Of a stretch of 64,000 nucleotides of DNA, positions 1-12,896 are shown piece by piece. The position numbers and the translations under genes were made by a program. This DNA is from Caprimulgus europaeus (taxonomy: Eukaryota; Chordata; Aves; Caprimulgiformes; Caprimulgidae). The stretch covers positions 21,218,015 to 21,282,014 of the forward strand of contig OU015528.1 of the NCBI GenBank assembly GCA_907165065.1, read 5' to 3'. The number at the start of each line of letters is the position of its first letter. The first letter of the stretch is position 1. The notes under the pieces are model-generated. The model did not search any database. It saw nothing but the letters and a program-made list of their open reading frames with translations, and was not told where the DNA came from.

Positions 1-3000
1 TAAAGGTGAAGTGTAGAGAGACAACACTGTGGCCAGATGTGTGAAAGTGGCATGAAGGTGCAAATCTGTAGGATGCGGTGTATCCTGGGTTCTTTTCCAA
101 CTGCTTTGACTTCATTTGCATAAGTGTTGCTTTGGCCTCAGAGGTGATATAGTGAGATAGGAATAGAGATGGAAATTGGGACCGGAAGGAAAGAGCTCAG
201 GAAGACAACAGTTTGAGGTCTGCCTCTGCACCCACTCCTACCAAAGAAGGGGATCGGTTGATTTATAACACCTGTGTAACCTTCAATATGTAAATAGAGG
301 GGTGTCAGGTAGGCTTAGGGAAGAGGTACCCCCTCTATGGTATATGTGAATTAAAGCTTTCTTGGGCATTGTGGTTTTTTTCTATCATAGCACAGGGTAA
401 GATGTAAAATTCTGTAAGACTTAAAGATAGCATCTATAAAATTTATAAAGATAGCTTCATCAATATGTGTCTGTATTTGGATCTAATAGTATACTGTTTG
501 CATTAGAAGTGACTTATCTGAAAGTGACTTTCTGAGTAGAAATTACCAGTTAAATTTAAGTAAGAGTTTAAATATGGTTATTGAAGGGTTGTGGGCCTAG
601 ATCCATAGAAAAAGACTTGGCTAACGTGCACTGAAATAAAAAATGACTAAGTACCTTTGTGACTGTTAATAGATTGCAAACACGTTTTAACAGCAATGAC
701 AGTATCTTGGTACGTGTAAAGGTCAGCATCTTACTAATTTTGGAAGGGTCGGGGGCTGAGTTTTTTTGTTTCCAAAATAAATTTCCCAGTTTTGAGGTAT
801 ATTTATGGTTAATGCTGAAGCTGTTAAAAGTTTTGCAGTTAGCTCTAGCCAAAAAACCCTCCACAGCAACTAAACAAAACCTCCCCCATGCCTTTTAAAG
901 AAAGCCTTTGAAAAACGCAAAAAGCAGGGGGGCTTTGCTTGTGGAAGAGGAGGGCAGAATAAGCAAGTAACTCCATGTGGTGAACAATCCAATAAAAGTA
1001 ATTGAACTAATGGATGGGTGTAATTAAATGCACGTACAGTCCCCTCATGATCCCCCAGATATGATTGCATGAAATTTTATAAGTCCTGATATGTGCTTCA
1101 GCAAGAAACTTGGTCTTAGTTGAGGAGCAATTTCCATAACGTTGCTTTTCCTTGAACGATATTCCTCTGCCTTCCTATTTTTTTCATTTGTTATAGGTCA
1201 CATCTTGCTTCTTAAGTTAATCTTGGGTGGAGTGGGAAATGAACATGTATTTTTACATCAAATAATTTCTGGAGAAGAACAGGGTCACAGACTCTCACCC
1301 TGTCTTCAGACTAAAGAACAAACCTTCCACAGCCAAAGCAATAAATTATGGTTTTCCCTGAAGTATTAATGAATACTGTATAGATATTATAACCACTTAT
1401 TTTAATACTCTCTCTATTTGCAGTGTTTTCTTTGTTAGAAAAGGGTTAGGATTCATTTGACCACATACCCATGTTTATGTTGAACTAGGTCTTGAAACTT
1501 CCTTTTGTAGTTGGTGGAGTGAAGTGGTTAGAAGGAATAACCTGTTTTAGAAACAGGTTTGTGAGCTTCTCTGGTTTTGAGTGAAGTGATTTAGGCAGCC
1601 TGCTTTTGGAGGTATGGATGGGGTTCAAGACACTTAAATTTAGGTGTCTAATTGTATGCACAGTGTTTAATAACCTTTTACAGTCAGTGGAAATCTGACT
1701 AACACAGTAAGTGAAGCCATGAGCAAATAGTTCAGGTGGCTGAATAGCTTTCTTGGCTGTTTTGACTAGACTGATCAGTCCTTTGTTGAGAATAAAGGGA
1801 CGTTCGCTTACATAGCTCACACCTACCTTTACGTGTCTTACTCCTGTCTTGAGGGCTTCCTTCAGTGGTCCATATGTGATACTCTGGGGTATCCCAGCTG
1901 GCCTTCTGCTACCAGTCCAGATGGCATGGATGATTCTCCAAAGTCCTGTATCGTATCTGCCTATCCCAAAAAGATATTTTGGATCCCCTGGACATTTCGA
2001 ATTGCACTAGGTACTTCTATGTAGGCAACTAAATAGAATTTGTCAAAACAGATCTTTGTACTTGATGAGATGAGCTGTACCTGCGGGACATACTTGATGT
2101 TGTAAAATATATGAATTGAGGTTGCGTTTCCTTGGTGCAGTTGTTTCATGGGTCTGACAGATATGAGGCCATCGTAATATTAAGAATTTACTTTGTACAG
2201 CCTAATAAGTATTAGCAAACCTTGTTTTTGGAACCTTATTTGGAAGTCTGCTTTTTGAATTCTCAAGAGGATTCTTGTGAGTATTTAATGGAACTCAATT
2301 TAAAATATATATCCAATGTAGATATGTACCTTTCTCTTCCCTTCTGAAAGGACTTTTTTTTCTTTTGATGGCTTTTCTCTATGTGTTTTCCTATACTTCT
2401 CTCGCACTCTTTCCACTTCAGCCCTCAGTTATGCACAGGTTTCTTTCCCAAGTCCTGGGTTGTTACCATCTTTAAAAAGGCTATGTAGCTGCTTTCTGAG
2501 CAGGAAGGAGCTTATTTCCATGGTCATTTGTGATTAATCTGCAGCTAACTTGTGTTTTTGCCTCTGTTCTGGTTAGGGAAAGTACAAAGCTTTTGTACGT
2601 TACCTATTCAGTCTTCTCTGAAGGCAGCAGAGTTTGTAACAGCTACTGTGGTAGTACAGTGACCAGTACTCTAAGCTCCTGAAGTTGAAAGTACTATCAA
2701 CTGGGCTAGGTCAGCAAAACCACACTATTGGCACTACCAATCCCTCACAAGGCTTTTTTTTTTCTTGGAGGGAGGATGATGGGATAAATTTAACCCTAAA
2801 GACTTTTACCATTTCTGCTCTAATTAGCTATGCATGTAAAAAAGAGTCCTTTCTGTTTTTGTGCCTCTTGGTGTCTTTTCCAAAGACAATAGAGGTGGAA
2901 AAATGCCTGTCCAGTTTGATCACTGCTGTCCTAAGTCATCCTTCTCTTATTCAGAAGAGATGCTTTTGTCTTCTTTTTGGTTCCTGGTAGAGCTTCTTTT

Positions 3001-3749
3001 AATCTTTAGCAATGCAGGTTATAATTTTGCCTGTACTCTTTGTGATGCATGCATAGGTAGTTGAATGAGTTTTGGCTAATTAGCTGTTTGTTCTATTGCT
3101 AGTGCACTTAACTGCCAGACAACACATACCCCTTACAAAATGGATCTGAAAAGTAACATGTGATGTTTTAGAGACATAGTGGATTGAAGTTGTAGTCTTT
3201 TTCTGGTACTTTATTCTTATAAATCAAGTAAACCAGACATTTTAAAATCCAAAAGAGGCAGAGAAACAAAATTATGTTGTGTTTTGGTTGTGTATGCCGA
3301 ATTACACCCTGGGGCAACGTGTATCTCTGTTATAAAACCAATGGATGGCTCAGTTACATAGTTCTTAAGTTGTTGGTTAAATTGTTACAGACTGGCAATC
3401 TAGCAGAGGTATCGTTGCTAAACCCCAGATGACACATAAGCCATTAACTACTAATACAGTCTTTATTTTCTGGAGATCTAAGACTTACTGCTCCACTGGA
3501 AGATGTTATGAAGATTACTTTCCTAGGCCTAAACAGCAGTTTTCTCTATGACTTAGGCAAACAGTGCTCCGTCTGATTAAGAACTTCAGGCAAGCTGGCT
3601 ATGACTGACATCTTGGTCCCCAGAAGATGGCAGGAAAGTTTTTAAGAGGAAGTATAGTTTTATTTCATCATATGCTTTACCTACCCAAATCTTAAAAATA
3701 TGTTTACAACTCTGCTTAAGAATATATTAAATCTTTAAACTATGCAGTA

Positions 3750-3767
3750 AGCTTACTATAGTAAGCT
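3750..3767. repeat. 18-bp perfect palindrome
   Basis: The 18 bases AGCTTACTATAGTAAGCT read the same on both strands. It lies deep in intron 1 in AT-rich DNA, with no recognised factor site. A palindrome of this length can arise by chance or small local rearrangement. Confidence 0.6.
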
Positions 3768-5877
3768 ATATTGTAGCTCCATAAGTGCTGATTCAGAGAT
3801 GTGCATGGGGAGGAGGTGTGGTAGCTTCTTCAGCAACTGCCATGCACACTCTTACCCTTGTGAAGGGATTCAAGGTTGCTTATCCATAGTGAACAAATCT
3901 AAGGTGTCCTTAAAGTACTGGAAAAAAGTGGTCATTCCAGTTTTGGAATTTGTTGGATAAAGTTATGATAAGAAAGCCTCAGTGGGCATAGAACTACTCA
4001 TAGGCAAGACTTAAAAATGATGGCTCATATTTTTATTTAATGGCAAAATAATGGTGCGCATCTGATGCCATTTTTCATACACTAAAATAACTCTTCTATA
4101 AATGAATGCAGGTACTTCAGCTCAGAAGATTACTACTTTTCTCTTTCATCAAACTCTTAAATTCTTTATTTCACTGATCTGTTTGTGCATCTTTTCTGGT
4201 TGATTTTGGACATCAGTTTTGGGAAATTTTGGTTGTTCTTCGTATATATGTGAAGACTTGTCTGACAGTGTATAACATGGAGTGTATGGATAATAATCTA
4301 TTATGTTTTCTGTGCTTAATACATCAGAAGGCATCAAACAAAAGTATCTGATGACAGACTGATAGCAAAGGTGATGGTTCTTCATAAAATGTGTAGTTGC
4401 GCCATGGAATGTTGTGAATGCTAAAATTACGTAGAGATTCAAAAAGCAGTGGGCAAATTCACAACAGGTATGTCAGCCAAGGGCTACTATGTGCAAAATA
4501 ACAATTTCGTCCTCAGAAGGTGCATAAGCTGGAAATTGCTGGAGGCTAGGAGAGTATTTCTGGGAAGTATCATTATCTGCTTGTCCTGCTCTGGTCCTGA
4601 CTTCAAGGCATCCATTACTGGCTGCTTTTGGAGGCAGGATGCTTGGCTAAGTGGATTTTTAGTCTGATATGCCAGAACTGTTTATATATGAAATGGTTTT
4701 GCTAGTTCTTATTTCAAGTTTTTAAAATTAAAAATATAAAAACTGAGTTGCCTATCTTGTTGGTATATCTTACTTTAAACATTTTTTGCGTTTGTTTATA
4801 TCTAACTGTAAATTACCAGAAACTACTTTTAGTTGCTCGTTATTGCTGAGTTTTCATATGTTCTAGTTCAGGGCGTGTACTTGAGCAAAATTTACTTTAA
4901 TTGCTTGATCAGATACTTAGTTAAAAAAGCTCATCACTGCATCACATATGTTGAGGAATGCCTCTGGTTTGTTAAGAATGTACGAGTGTTTTCATTTGTC
5001 TTCTGGAAGACTGCAGAAATTAAAAGTTTCACCTGTGATGTGTCTTTTGACAAAGAGCTGCCCTATGTTATACCTTTTGACAAGCTGAATTTATTGACTT
5101 GGAAAAAAGAGTGGATGATGTTTCTTGCACTGTACTTTAGTCCCCTCTTAACTTTGTCCCTGTCTATCAGAAACCTTGGCTGTCTTTTTTGACAGAGGAG
5201 GCAAGCATATTTTAGAAAGAGAAGATAATGTAGTGATTAAACCACTGAATGAAGACTTAAAGACTGTTAGTGAATATTGTGTTTTATACTACTTGCTTTC
5301 TGCGTGGTTTGGAAAAAAATAACTTGATAGCTCTGCATAAGTCTTCCATCGGAAAAATGGAGACTGTTTTTCTCTGTTATAAAGGAAGTTGCATGAATAA
5401 ATTAATTACTGTCCTTGAGTTATTAAATATTATGAAGTTTTTCATAGAAGGAGGTTGGACAAGTGGGTCCTGCTATCTGATTTAATTAAATTTAGTAGTT
5501 AGAAGGTTGAGAGTGAAATGTGCTGCAGCCTGTAAGGTTAAATCTAGTCTACTGACACTAGATTACATGAGGAACTATGTACATTTGGTAACTTTTCAAT
5601 TTATACATGTCCATAGATTGGTGAGCGCTGTATAGAATGGTGAGGAGCACTGTGAGAGCCTGCTGCAGCATGTGCTGCGAAAAAGCCTTCAGAGAAACCA
5701 GTTGTTTTTTCTTGATCCATTGGCATGGAGGGTAAGAGGTATCTTCTGGATTAGAGGAACAGCTGACCCAGGCAGCAAAATTAGAACTTAACCATTGTCG
5801 GGTCTAGGAATACTATTTGGAATGGATGGTCCTGTCCGCGAAACAGTTATGTTGAGTAGAAATCATTGCTCCTCTTG

Positions 5878-6582
5878 TTAATCCGTGTTGTTCAGATAAA
5901 TGAAGAAGCTCAATCCAATGTATATCAAATGTAAATAGCTAAAGTTCTGGTAGTTCTCACTACAGTTCTCACTAGCCATTTGTGCACCTCTGTGTGTTTT
6001 ACAGTGCAAAAATGGAACACAGAGTACATCTAATACAGCTTTTGGATAGCTTTGGCCTTCTCGACTGAGGGAGGAACAACTGTTTTGCCATTCTCTTGCC
6101 TTGAGAAAGCAGAAATGGTACTTGCTTTCATTTTTATTGGATTTTCCAGCGATGAAATTAACCTCCTGGGTAGCTAAACTCTTAGATTTTATGTCCTTCA
6201 AGGAAAATAAACAGTATATCCAGATACACAATTCAGCTAATTTGACAACTAACAACTTCATACTGAAGATATCTGCGTGTCCACATCTCGGGGGTTTTCT
6301 AGGAGGCACATCTATATCATAGCAAGGACTGTAGTATTTTCCTTGCATTGTACTGGAAATCAGGCTGGTCAGCTGAATCTGGCACATGTAATAAGTATTG
6401 TTTTCTTTAAAATGATCCCCTCCTAATTTCACTAAGAATCTACTTGTGTTAGCATTGTGGATATTGGTGAACAAGAGATTTGTATTAAATTTATCTACTA
6501 TCATTGTGATTTTGTAAATATTAATAATTCCCCCTGCCCCACCTCCAAAATCTAGACTTCTAGCCTTGCAATCTTTCCTCAT
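5878..6582 (-). other. Unassigned antisense open frame, 234 codons
   Basis: A 705-bp open frame on the strand opposite CTTNBP2, within intron 1. In DNA this AT-rich, a run of 234 codons without a stop is unusual. The translation has several cysteines, a stretch NNTYYMCQIQ that superficially resembles the F-strand of an immunoglobulin V-type domain, hydrophobic segments and a hydrophobic C-terminus. There is no convincing full domain, no known neighbour gene at this position and no visible promoter. I do not recognise the protein. It could be a chance frame, a decayed exon or a decayed retrocopy. It is listed because of its length, not as a confident gene. Confidence 0.2.
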
Positions 6583-6759
6583 ACAGTAATTACTCCTTTC
6601 TTCATCCTTTTAGTTCACCAATTCTGTAGCTTTAGATGAGGACTTTATGCAGTACTTGACATCTGGGTTTACCAGGGTTTTATATAGTTGCAAAATGAGG
6701 ATGTTAACCTTGTAAGTAAGGAATTGCGTGCCAGCTCCCACATGAGGTAGATGTCCCTG

Positions 6760-7100
6760 ACACTTCTCTATCCTTTTTCCAGGTTATTGAAGGAGTTGAA
6801 TAAAACTGGTCCCAGAGGTGCCCCACTGCTTACCTGTCTCATCTTGAGAAGCAGTTGTTACCCATAACGTTTACATCCCTTCCATTAAGTGTCTTTCCAT
6901 CCAATACTGTTGGTTAGGAGCTTCTGTAATATTTGGTAACAGAACCTTGTTCAAAACTGCTTGAAAACCCAAATAAATTAGTGTTCAGTGGATCCCCTTT
7001 ATCCGTGTGTCTACTGACATTGTTACAGAACTGTAGCAGTTCGCAAGGTGGATGTGGTTTTATAGAAGCCGTGCTGGTGTTTGCAGCAGACAGTGCTTGC
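6760..7100 (-). mobile_element. Ancient CR1/L3-like LINE relic (reverse-transcriptase 3' part)
   Basis: Read on the minus strand, this is a diverged LINE of the CR1/L3 clade. Recognisable blocks on the + strand include the segment around 6795-6825 (aaaactggtcccagaggtgc), the 'cttgaaaacccaaataaa' region near 6960 and the 'ggatcccctttatcc' region near 6990. These are the antisense of conserved reverse-transcriptase C-terminal codons. There are many substitutions and gaps, so it is old, older than the other CR1 copies here, and probably inserted before birds radiated. Boundaries are approximate. Confidence 0.5.
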
Positions 7101-7824
7101 GCATGTGCTCAGTGGTCTTATTCTTCGGTGTAAAGTCATTCTCCTATGGGTGGAAGTCAGACTTACATTCATCTTGGTAACTGTGGAACAGGGAGATGTT
7201 GTTGCTATGACCTACTGTTCATCAGTGCCTCTTAAACCTGAACTGTGTCCTCCAGCCAAGCAAATGGGACTGCAAATAAAGCATACAGATAAGATTTCAT
7301 GACTTTTCACAAGTTGTGCTTCAGAAATTCACATTCAGCCCAGTGTGCTATGAGGACTTGGTAGTTGTTTGCAAGGGAGGCACCAGTTACACTGCATTAG
7401 TTGCGCTGTGGTTTAGGTTCTTTCGCCCTCTCTGGCCTTCATTCCTGATGTGCTGTTTCAGGTCTGCTGAACTGTTTCACTCTCTGTGAGGCTGCAGGTG
7501 GGAACTCTTAGTCACAAAGTTTCTTTACCGTTTCAACCTTATAATTCACAAGACTTCGCAGGATCAATTCCTTGCAACAGTGTAGGATCTGAAACAGTGT
7601 CGTACCTGTGGGCTTTTAATTTATTAACTTTAAATAAATAAAGAATCAAACTATTTGCTATTAATTTTGACTTTATATATGACAAATAAAGCCACCTCAA
7701 CTTTTGACAGTTACAGATGTTTGAGGAACCCATAATTAGGATGCTGCTATGTCTCTGTTTCAGACCTATGGTAACTATTGCAGTCAGTTAGTTAATGTGT
7801 TCATCAGTGTTTTGTTTCTTACAG

Positions 7825-7932
7825 AAAGGAGAGTTTGATGTGGATAACTTGAGCAAGCCAGAATTGCGGATGCTTTTGAGTGTAATGGAAGGAGAACTAG
7901 AAGCACGAGACCTTGTAATTGAAGCCTTGCGG
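7825..7932 (+). CDS. CTTNBP2: CTTNBP2 exon 2: start of the CortBP2 N-terminal domain
   Basis: This exon has 108 bp (36 codons), begins and ends in phase 0, and encodes w-residues 1-36. It is preceded by a pyrimidine-rich acceptor ending in acag and followed by gtaagt. The peptide starts [20 protein letters not shown] and continues with [16 protein letters not shown], the signature start of the CortBP2 N-terminal domain shared with the paralogue CTTNBP2NL. The Leu/Glu-rich pattern is the beginning of the helical region that oligomerises and leads into the long coiled coil. The methionine at 7795 upstream of the acceptor is intronic, not a start; the true initiator is in exon 1 outside the window. 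Confidence 0.95.
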
Positions 7933-9359
7933 GTAAGTTACTGGCTTGTTGTGGTTTGCTTTTTTTATAATTTTCTTTTGCCACTTCCTTTATACTGTGC
8001 ATAGAATATTATTAGTGGAAGAGTAAATTGTGATTTTTAAGTTTTAGGTTGACTAAATCTCTATCATCACAAAATATGTTCTTGCTTAGTTGTTGCCACT
8101 CGGTAATTCTATGTAATTTTGGTATAAAATACTAACAAAATTTCAGAGAAATAAGTGCACAAACTGCAAAATTACTTTCTCTTTAAATTATTTTTTTATT
8201 GCTGGGTCTGTTATTTGTGAAAGGAAGGAATAACTTCAAAGGAAAATTCAGTTCATTTATCGTTTGTTCTAATGATCTGTATATTTGTGCCTCTAGTCTA
8301 TTAAATTCATTCATTTTCTGTGAGATGGAAAAAAAGGACAAAATTGGATGGTCTTGATCACTTACGGAAAAGTTTCTGTGTTTTTTTTTTTTTGTTTGTT
8401 TTTAAATAAAATATGAAATATGGGGTATGTACTCTTAGCACTCATAAGTACTTTATTAGATTTCTGCTGTGCTAGGCACATGTCAGGGTTGGTTTTCTGC
8501 ACCAGAAGGTTGCAGTCTGAAAGGCAACTTAGAAAGTTGACTGGAAATGTTAAAACAAAACTTTATTTTAATCAAAAGCTGATAATTTTTTATGACTGTA
8601 ATGAATTTAAAATTGATCTGGAACAGAATAAAATTTAACTGAGCTGCCAAACAGACTGCAGGGTTAGGGGGGAAAACAGCCTTACGTGGTTTGAAAATAC
8701 TTATAGCTTCATAGTTGGATAGAGATAAATTATGCCCTTTAAGGTCTCTTAAAGCATAAACTCAATGTAATAAAATATATCTAATACTTGTTTTTAGTAG
8801 TATATGTAATGATTATCAAGTAGTGTGAGAACATTTTCCACTTGTAATCTCACAGTAACAATTGTAATTGATTTTTTATTCAATTTTAATTTGTTTTGTG
8901 ATGGATTTAGATCTCTTGACGCAAATGGAGCTTTAAAGTAGCTGTCACTGATGTACCTGCATTATAGGTGCAAACCTCTCTTAGAAAATACAATTTTCAT
9001 TTTGTTATGACAATAAGACACTGGAAGCAATATGTTTCTGAGGGATTACTGCACTTTGAAGTCATGCGGTGTTTGGCCTTCAGGTATATACGTATGCTGA
9101 AATGTACTGCCTTTGCATCTAGCTGGTTTACAATTTCACATCTCATTTGCCTGGACTAGGACTTTTTGTTGTCCCTGACTGCTAGTTAAGGTTTTGTAAA
9201 AGGGGAAACAATGTGCACACCACATTCAGAATCTCTTTTTTTTGACTCTTCTAACTTTGGAGGAATGCACATAGTATACTCAGACAATTTTTTCAATGCA
9301 TATTCATGAACAAGCTACTACACTACTTACCAAATAATGAATGTACTGAAATTGAATGA

Positions 9360-9412
9360 AAGGGGGGAAAAAAAATGGGGGGGGTGGGGGGGGGCATGGA
9401 GGGTGGGGGAAG
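9360..9412 (+). repeat. G-rich low-complexity tract with G-quadruplex potential
   Basis: Runs of six to ten G residues separated by an A8 run and short T/CAT spacers lie on the + (coding) strand. There are at least five G runs of three or more within about 55 bp, so the nascent CTTNBP2 transcript could fold a G-quadruplex here. The tract also explains the proline/phenylalanine-rich part of an antisense open frame across it, which is therefore not evidence of a gene. Confidence 0.7.
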
Positions 9413-9621
9413 GAAGAAGAATATAGTACACATTTAATGATAGTAAACATTAAACATTCAGGATAGTGCAGTTCCAGGAGAGAAAAGTCTACATCAGGTT
9501 CCCATGCGCATTCTGAAATGTAGTATGTACATGATGTTTTTTGATGACAGATATAGATCAATATGAAAAATAGCTCCATTTCACGTAAGGTATATAAGTG
9601 TTGAAATTGGTTTTGGTTTGT

Positions 9622-9637
9622 TTTTTTTTTTTTTTCT
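9622..9637. repeat. Oligo-T tract (oligo-A on the minus strand)
   Basis: A run of about 16 T lies next to cttctcctgc. On the minus strand it would form an A tail just 3' of the sequence at about 9640-9910, which suggests but does not prove a small minus-strand retrocopy. Confidence 0.45.
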
Positions 9638-11916
9638 TCTCCTGCATCTATCTGAGTTTCCAATTCCTGTATTTTATGGTAAAATCCTCTAAGGAAAATC
9701 CACGCAGAACTCAAGTCTTCCAGGCAGCTTGCCTGGTTAGCTGTACCAGCATTGGAAAACTTGAAAGTTATACCTGCTGAAGAACTGTAGCCTCCTATCT
9801 TGGAATACAATACTTGTGGCTTCTTTCTTGGGAAGCCACACATCAGCAGTATTTGCAGCTGGAGTCTCCAAGAAGCACACAGAATAAGCTACTAGATAGC
9901 CAAATATAGGTGTGAATAACAAGGAAATTATATTGGAATTGTGTCAAAGTTGGTACTTTGATTTGTCTCAACAAATTTGTATAGATCTTTGTGTGTCCTT
10001 AAAGAAAGGAGATGTTTTTCATATAAGGGAAAAGGCTTCTTATATTAATAGTTCAAAAGCAGATCAGGCTCTGTTTCAAAATTATGGAAGTTCGTGAATG
10101 TGTGTTTGGTGAGATTTTTTGTTTGTTTGCTTGTTTATTTTAGTCTTACGGGTACTGTAGGGCTGTTTCAAAGCCTAATTTCTCTGATAATTCAAAGCCT
10201 GATAATTTCCAGCCCTGTATTAGATGATGTGTGTTCTCTTTTCCTTTTAAGTGATCTTCCTGTCAGTTTTCAGTCACTGTGGTACATACATTTATTAAGC
10301 AGTTTTATATATTCCTGGTCTTTTTGTAGGACTACAGAATTGTATCTTTTAATCTTCTCTTAGAAAGTAACTGTTCATTCTTGTGGTTATCATATCAGAT
10401 TTTTCTCTATAATCACTTAAGTTTAACCACATCATTCCTAAATGTGTGTGCCCTTATCCATGCTCATTTTGCAGGGTTTCACTGGGCATTTGTAAAATTT
10501 GTGCAATAAATCATACTTATGTATTATTGGAATACTTTTCCTGGAAAGTTCTGCATCACAGTGAATCATTCTTGACTGATGACAAAAGAACTGATAATAC
10601 TGAATATAATTAAAGGCTTACTCATGTGCTACTACTGTTAATAAGCACCTAGCATGAAGTTTCTTGTTTTGTTAAGACCTGTTTGATGCATCTCTGTTAG
10701 TCTGTACTTTTCCCGTTGTATAAATTCTGACCTCTCTTGTTTCCAACTTCACTGATTTTGTATGAGGCCATATCACGTGCTTTACTGAAAATCTGTGACA
10801 GATTGATATTTTTTCTTTGTAAAGCGAGTTATATAAAAAACCACACCTACCTTCAAGATCCATTGGCAGGATTTCTTTTCAGGCTGAACAGGAGCGTGGT
10901 TCTCATGGTGCCAAATGTTTTTTCTCTTAGTATACATGTCATATCATCACAATCCACACCTTATCCTCAGTATTCCCTGGTGAAATGAAACAGATTTCTG
11001 ATAGAAAGTTAATGGGTAAGAATTGGGGAGCATGAACAGTATTTTTAGGTAAGATATGGAGTTGGAATTTATGCCTTACTGTTTTTTGTTTTGTTTTGTT
11101 TTTCTATGCCATGTTTGTAGTATGTATATACGTATTATGGAGTTCTCAAGTAACTTTAAAAATCTTGTTTTAAGTGAATTCTTTTCAGTTATTTTAGAAA
11201 TTTACTTTTCAGGATTACAGTTTAATGCTTCTTGAAATATTGTTAAAATGTAATTTGCCTGTGTGGGTTTGGATGGATTAAGCAGAAAACATTTCTCACC
11301 TCTTTGTTTTTGTGGATTGAGCCTAAGTCCTACATATGGAGCAAACCCTACTACTTTGTAGCTCATAGAAATCTAAAATAATAATCTTTTAATGTGTTGT
11401 AGTGTTGTGATTTCTTGAGTTTTTTGTTCTCTTGTTCAAAAAAATAGCTGTAAAATTGTGCAGTTTGAGATGTTAGTGAAAGAAATTAAACTCCAAAGTT
11501 ATACTCCCTGTATCAGTACTGCTGTCATACTGCTTTTCTGACAGGGAGACCATGCCTTAGGATTTCAGAATTGTGTTATCTCCAGATGCTTGCCTACTGG
11601 CTGTTCATGTACAATGTATTTATTATATCATAAAATGAACTTGTATTTTATGACTTTCAGTTTAATTTCTCTTGGTACTAGTAGCCATCAGAGAAGATGG
11701 CTACTAACTCCTCTTTTATCATTTTTAAAATGTTGCATAACTTTTTCTGCTTATTCAAAGCTTAGTTTCAAAAACTTCCAAAAGTTCAGTTGAGAATAAA
11801 GAAGAAAGACTTCAGAGTTTGTTACTCTGCTTTGAAAAGTTTGAACTAGGGAATTTTAAGTCGATCCACTGGGTATTGCTCCAGTGCAGTGTCCATGCTG
11901 TCTATCCTGTGTAAAT

Positions 11917-11952
11917 TAAAAAAAAAAAAAAAAAAAGAAAAAGAGAAAGGCT
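11917..11952. repeat. Poly-A / A-rich tract
   Basis: An uninterrupted run of about 18 A is followed by gaaaaagagaaag. It is simple low-complexity sequence in intron 2. No retroelement body was recognised immediately upstream of it. Confidence 0.7.
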
Positions 11953-12896
11953 GGTAGTTTAAGATTATGGTAGGAAATCTTGTTAAATTAACTAGTTATC
12001 CTGGGTGGCCAGGAGTGGAGGGGGAGGGAAGATAAGTTTAGTTAGTAAAATTAATAGGGTTCATGTAGTAGATTTTTATTAAGGCAGTTGAATTTATGAC
12101 ATATGATAAAATAGAGAGAAGCAAACCCAAGGTGTCACATACAATAATTAACTCTTTTTATTGCATCTTTGTGCATAGCGTATTTTAGACTTTACGTTGT
12201 GTTATATAAAGTTTTGATACTTTGAAGTCTGCTTTTGAAACAAAGCCAAAACTTCAAATCCAAACTGCATTCATAAGAAATATGCAGATGACCTCTTAAT
12301 ACTTCCACTTTTTCACAGTACACCATTGTTCCTTTATAATGTGCACAATTGCAGACACATAAGGACACATAGCATTCCTATTTCTAAAAAAGGGCTGTTG
12401 CTTCCTGCTTCAGTGATTGAAACTTTATCTAACGGGTTCAATGTCTCCTAATATTACTGTATAAGTAGTCAGCTGGTGCTTTAATATAAACAGAGAAAGC
12501 TGAGGGGGTTTTTTGCCCTTAGCATGTATAAGTTTGTTGTAGTATACTCTGATTTGTACAATATGGAACTCACAGTATCTTGCTGCATTAATCTCTATTT
12601 GAACATTATTTTTATTTTGGGGGATATTGGCTGTCTGCAATTTGGAAGTCGGAGAAAATCTGATCTGAAAAAGTTACGGTAATTATCAACCAGGGCAATC
12701 CAGGTTAATGGACAAGTTCAGCCCTTTGAGGACTAACAGCCTTGGAAGAGCAGACCTTTGTCACACTTGGGGTCAAATTTCCAGATTTATTCTCCAAGTG
12801 AGCAGTTAATTTGCTGTGGAAGACAGCATCAGAATTCGCTTCAAAGGAGGTGATCTTTTTCATTAGCACTCTGATTTTTCTGTAACTACTAACCAA

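Larger units (their letters stand above)
1..7824 (+). other. CTTNBP2: Intron 1 of CTTNBP2 (3' part)
   Basis: This non-coding stretch leads to the exon 2 acceptor (pyrimidine tract and acag ending at 7824). No CTTNBP2 coding sequence is visible in it, which fits exon 1 lying upstream of the window. It holds an ancient CR1/L3-like LINE relic near 6760-7100, an 18-bp perfect palindrome at 3750-3767, and an antisense open frame of 234 codons at 5878-6582 that I could not assign to any family. Short ORFs elsewhere look like chance. No promoter or CpG-rich segment is seen. Confidence 0.8.

Noticed and set aside
7795-8004. 69-codon frame beginning with ATG at 7795
   Set aside because: The ATG is upstream of the exon 2 acceptor and the tail is past the donor; only 7825-7932 is coding.
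9304-9843. 179-codon minus-strand frame as a gene
   Set aside because: It crosses the G-rich tract (giving a Pro/Phe run) and an oligo-A tract (a Lys run), so its length is mostly a low-complexity effect.
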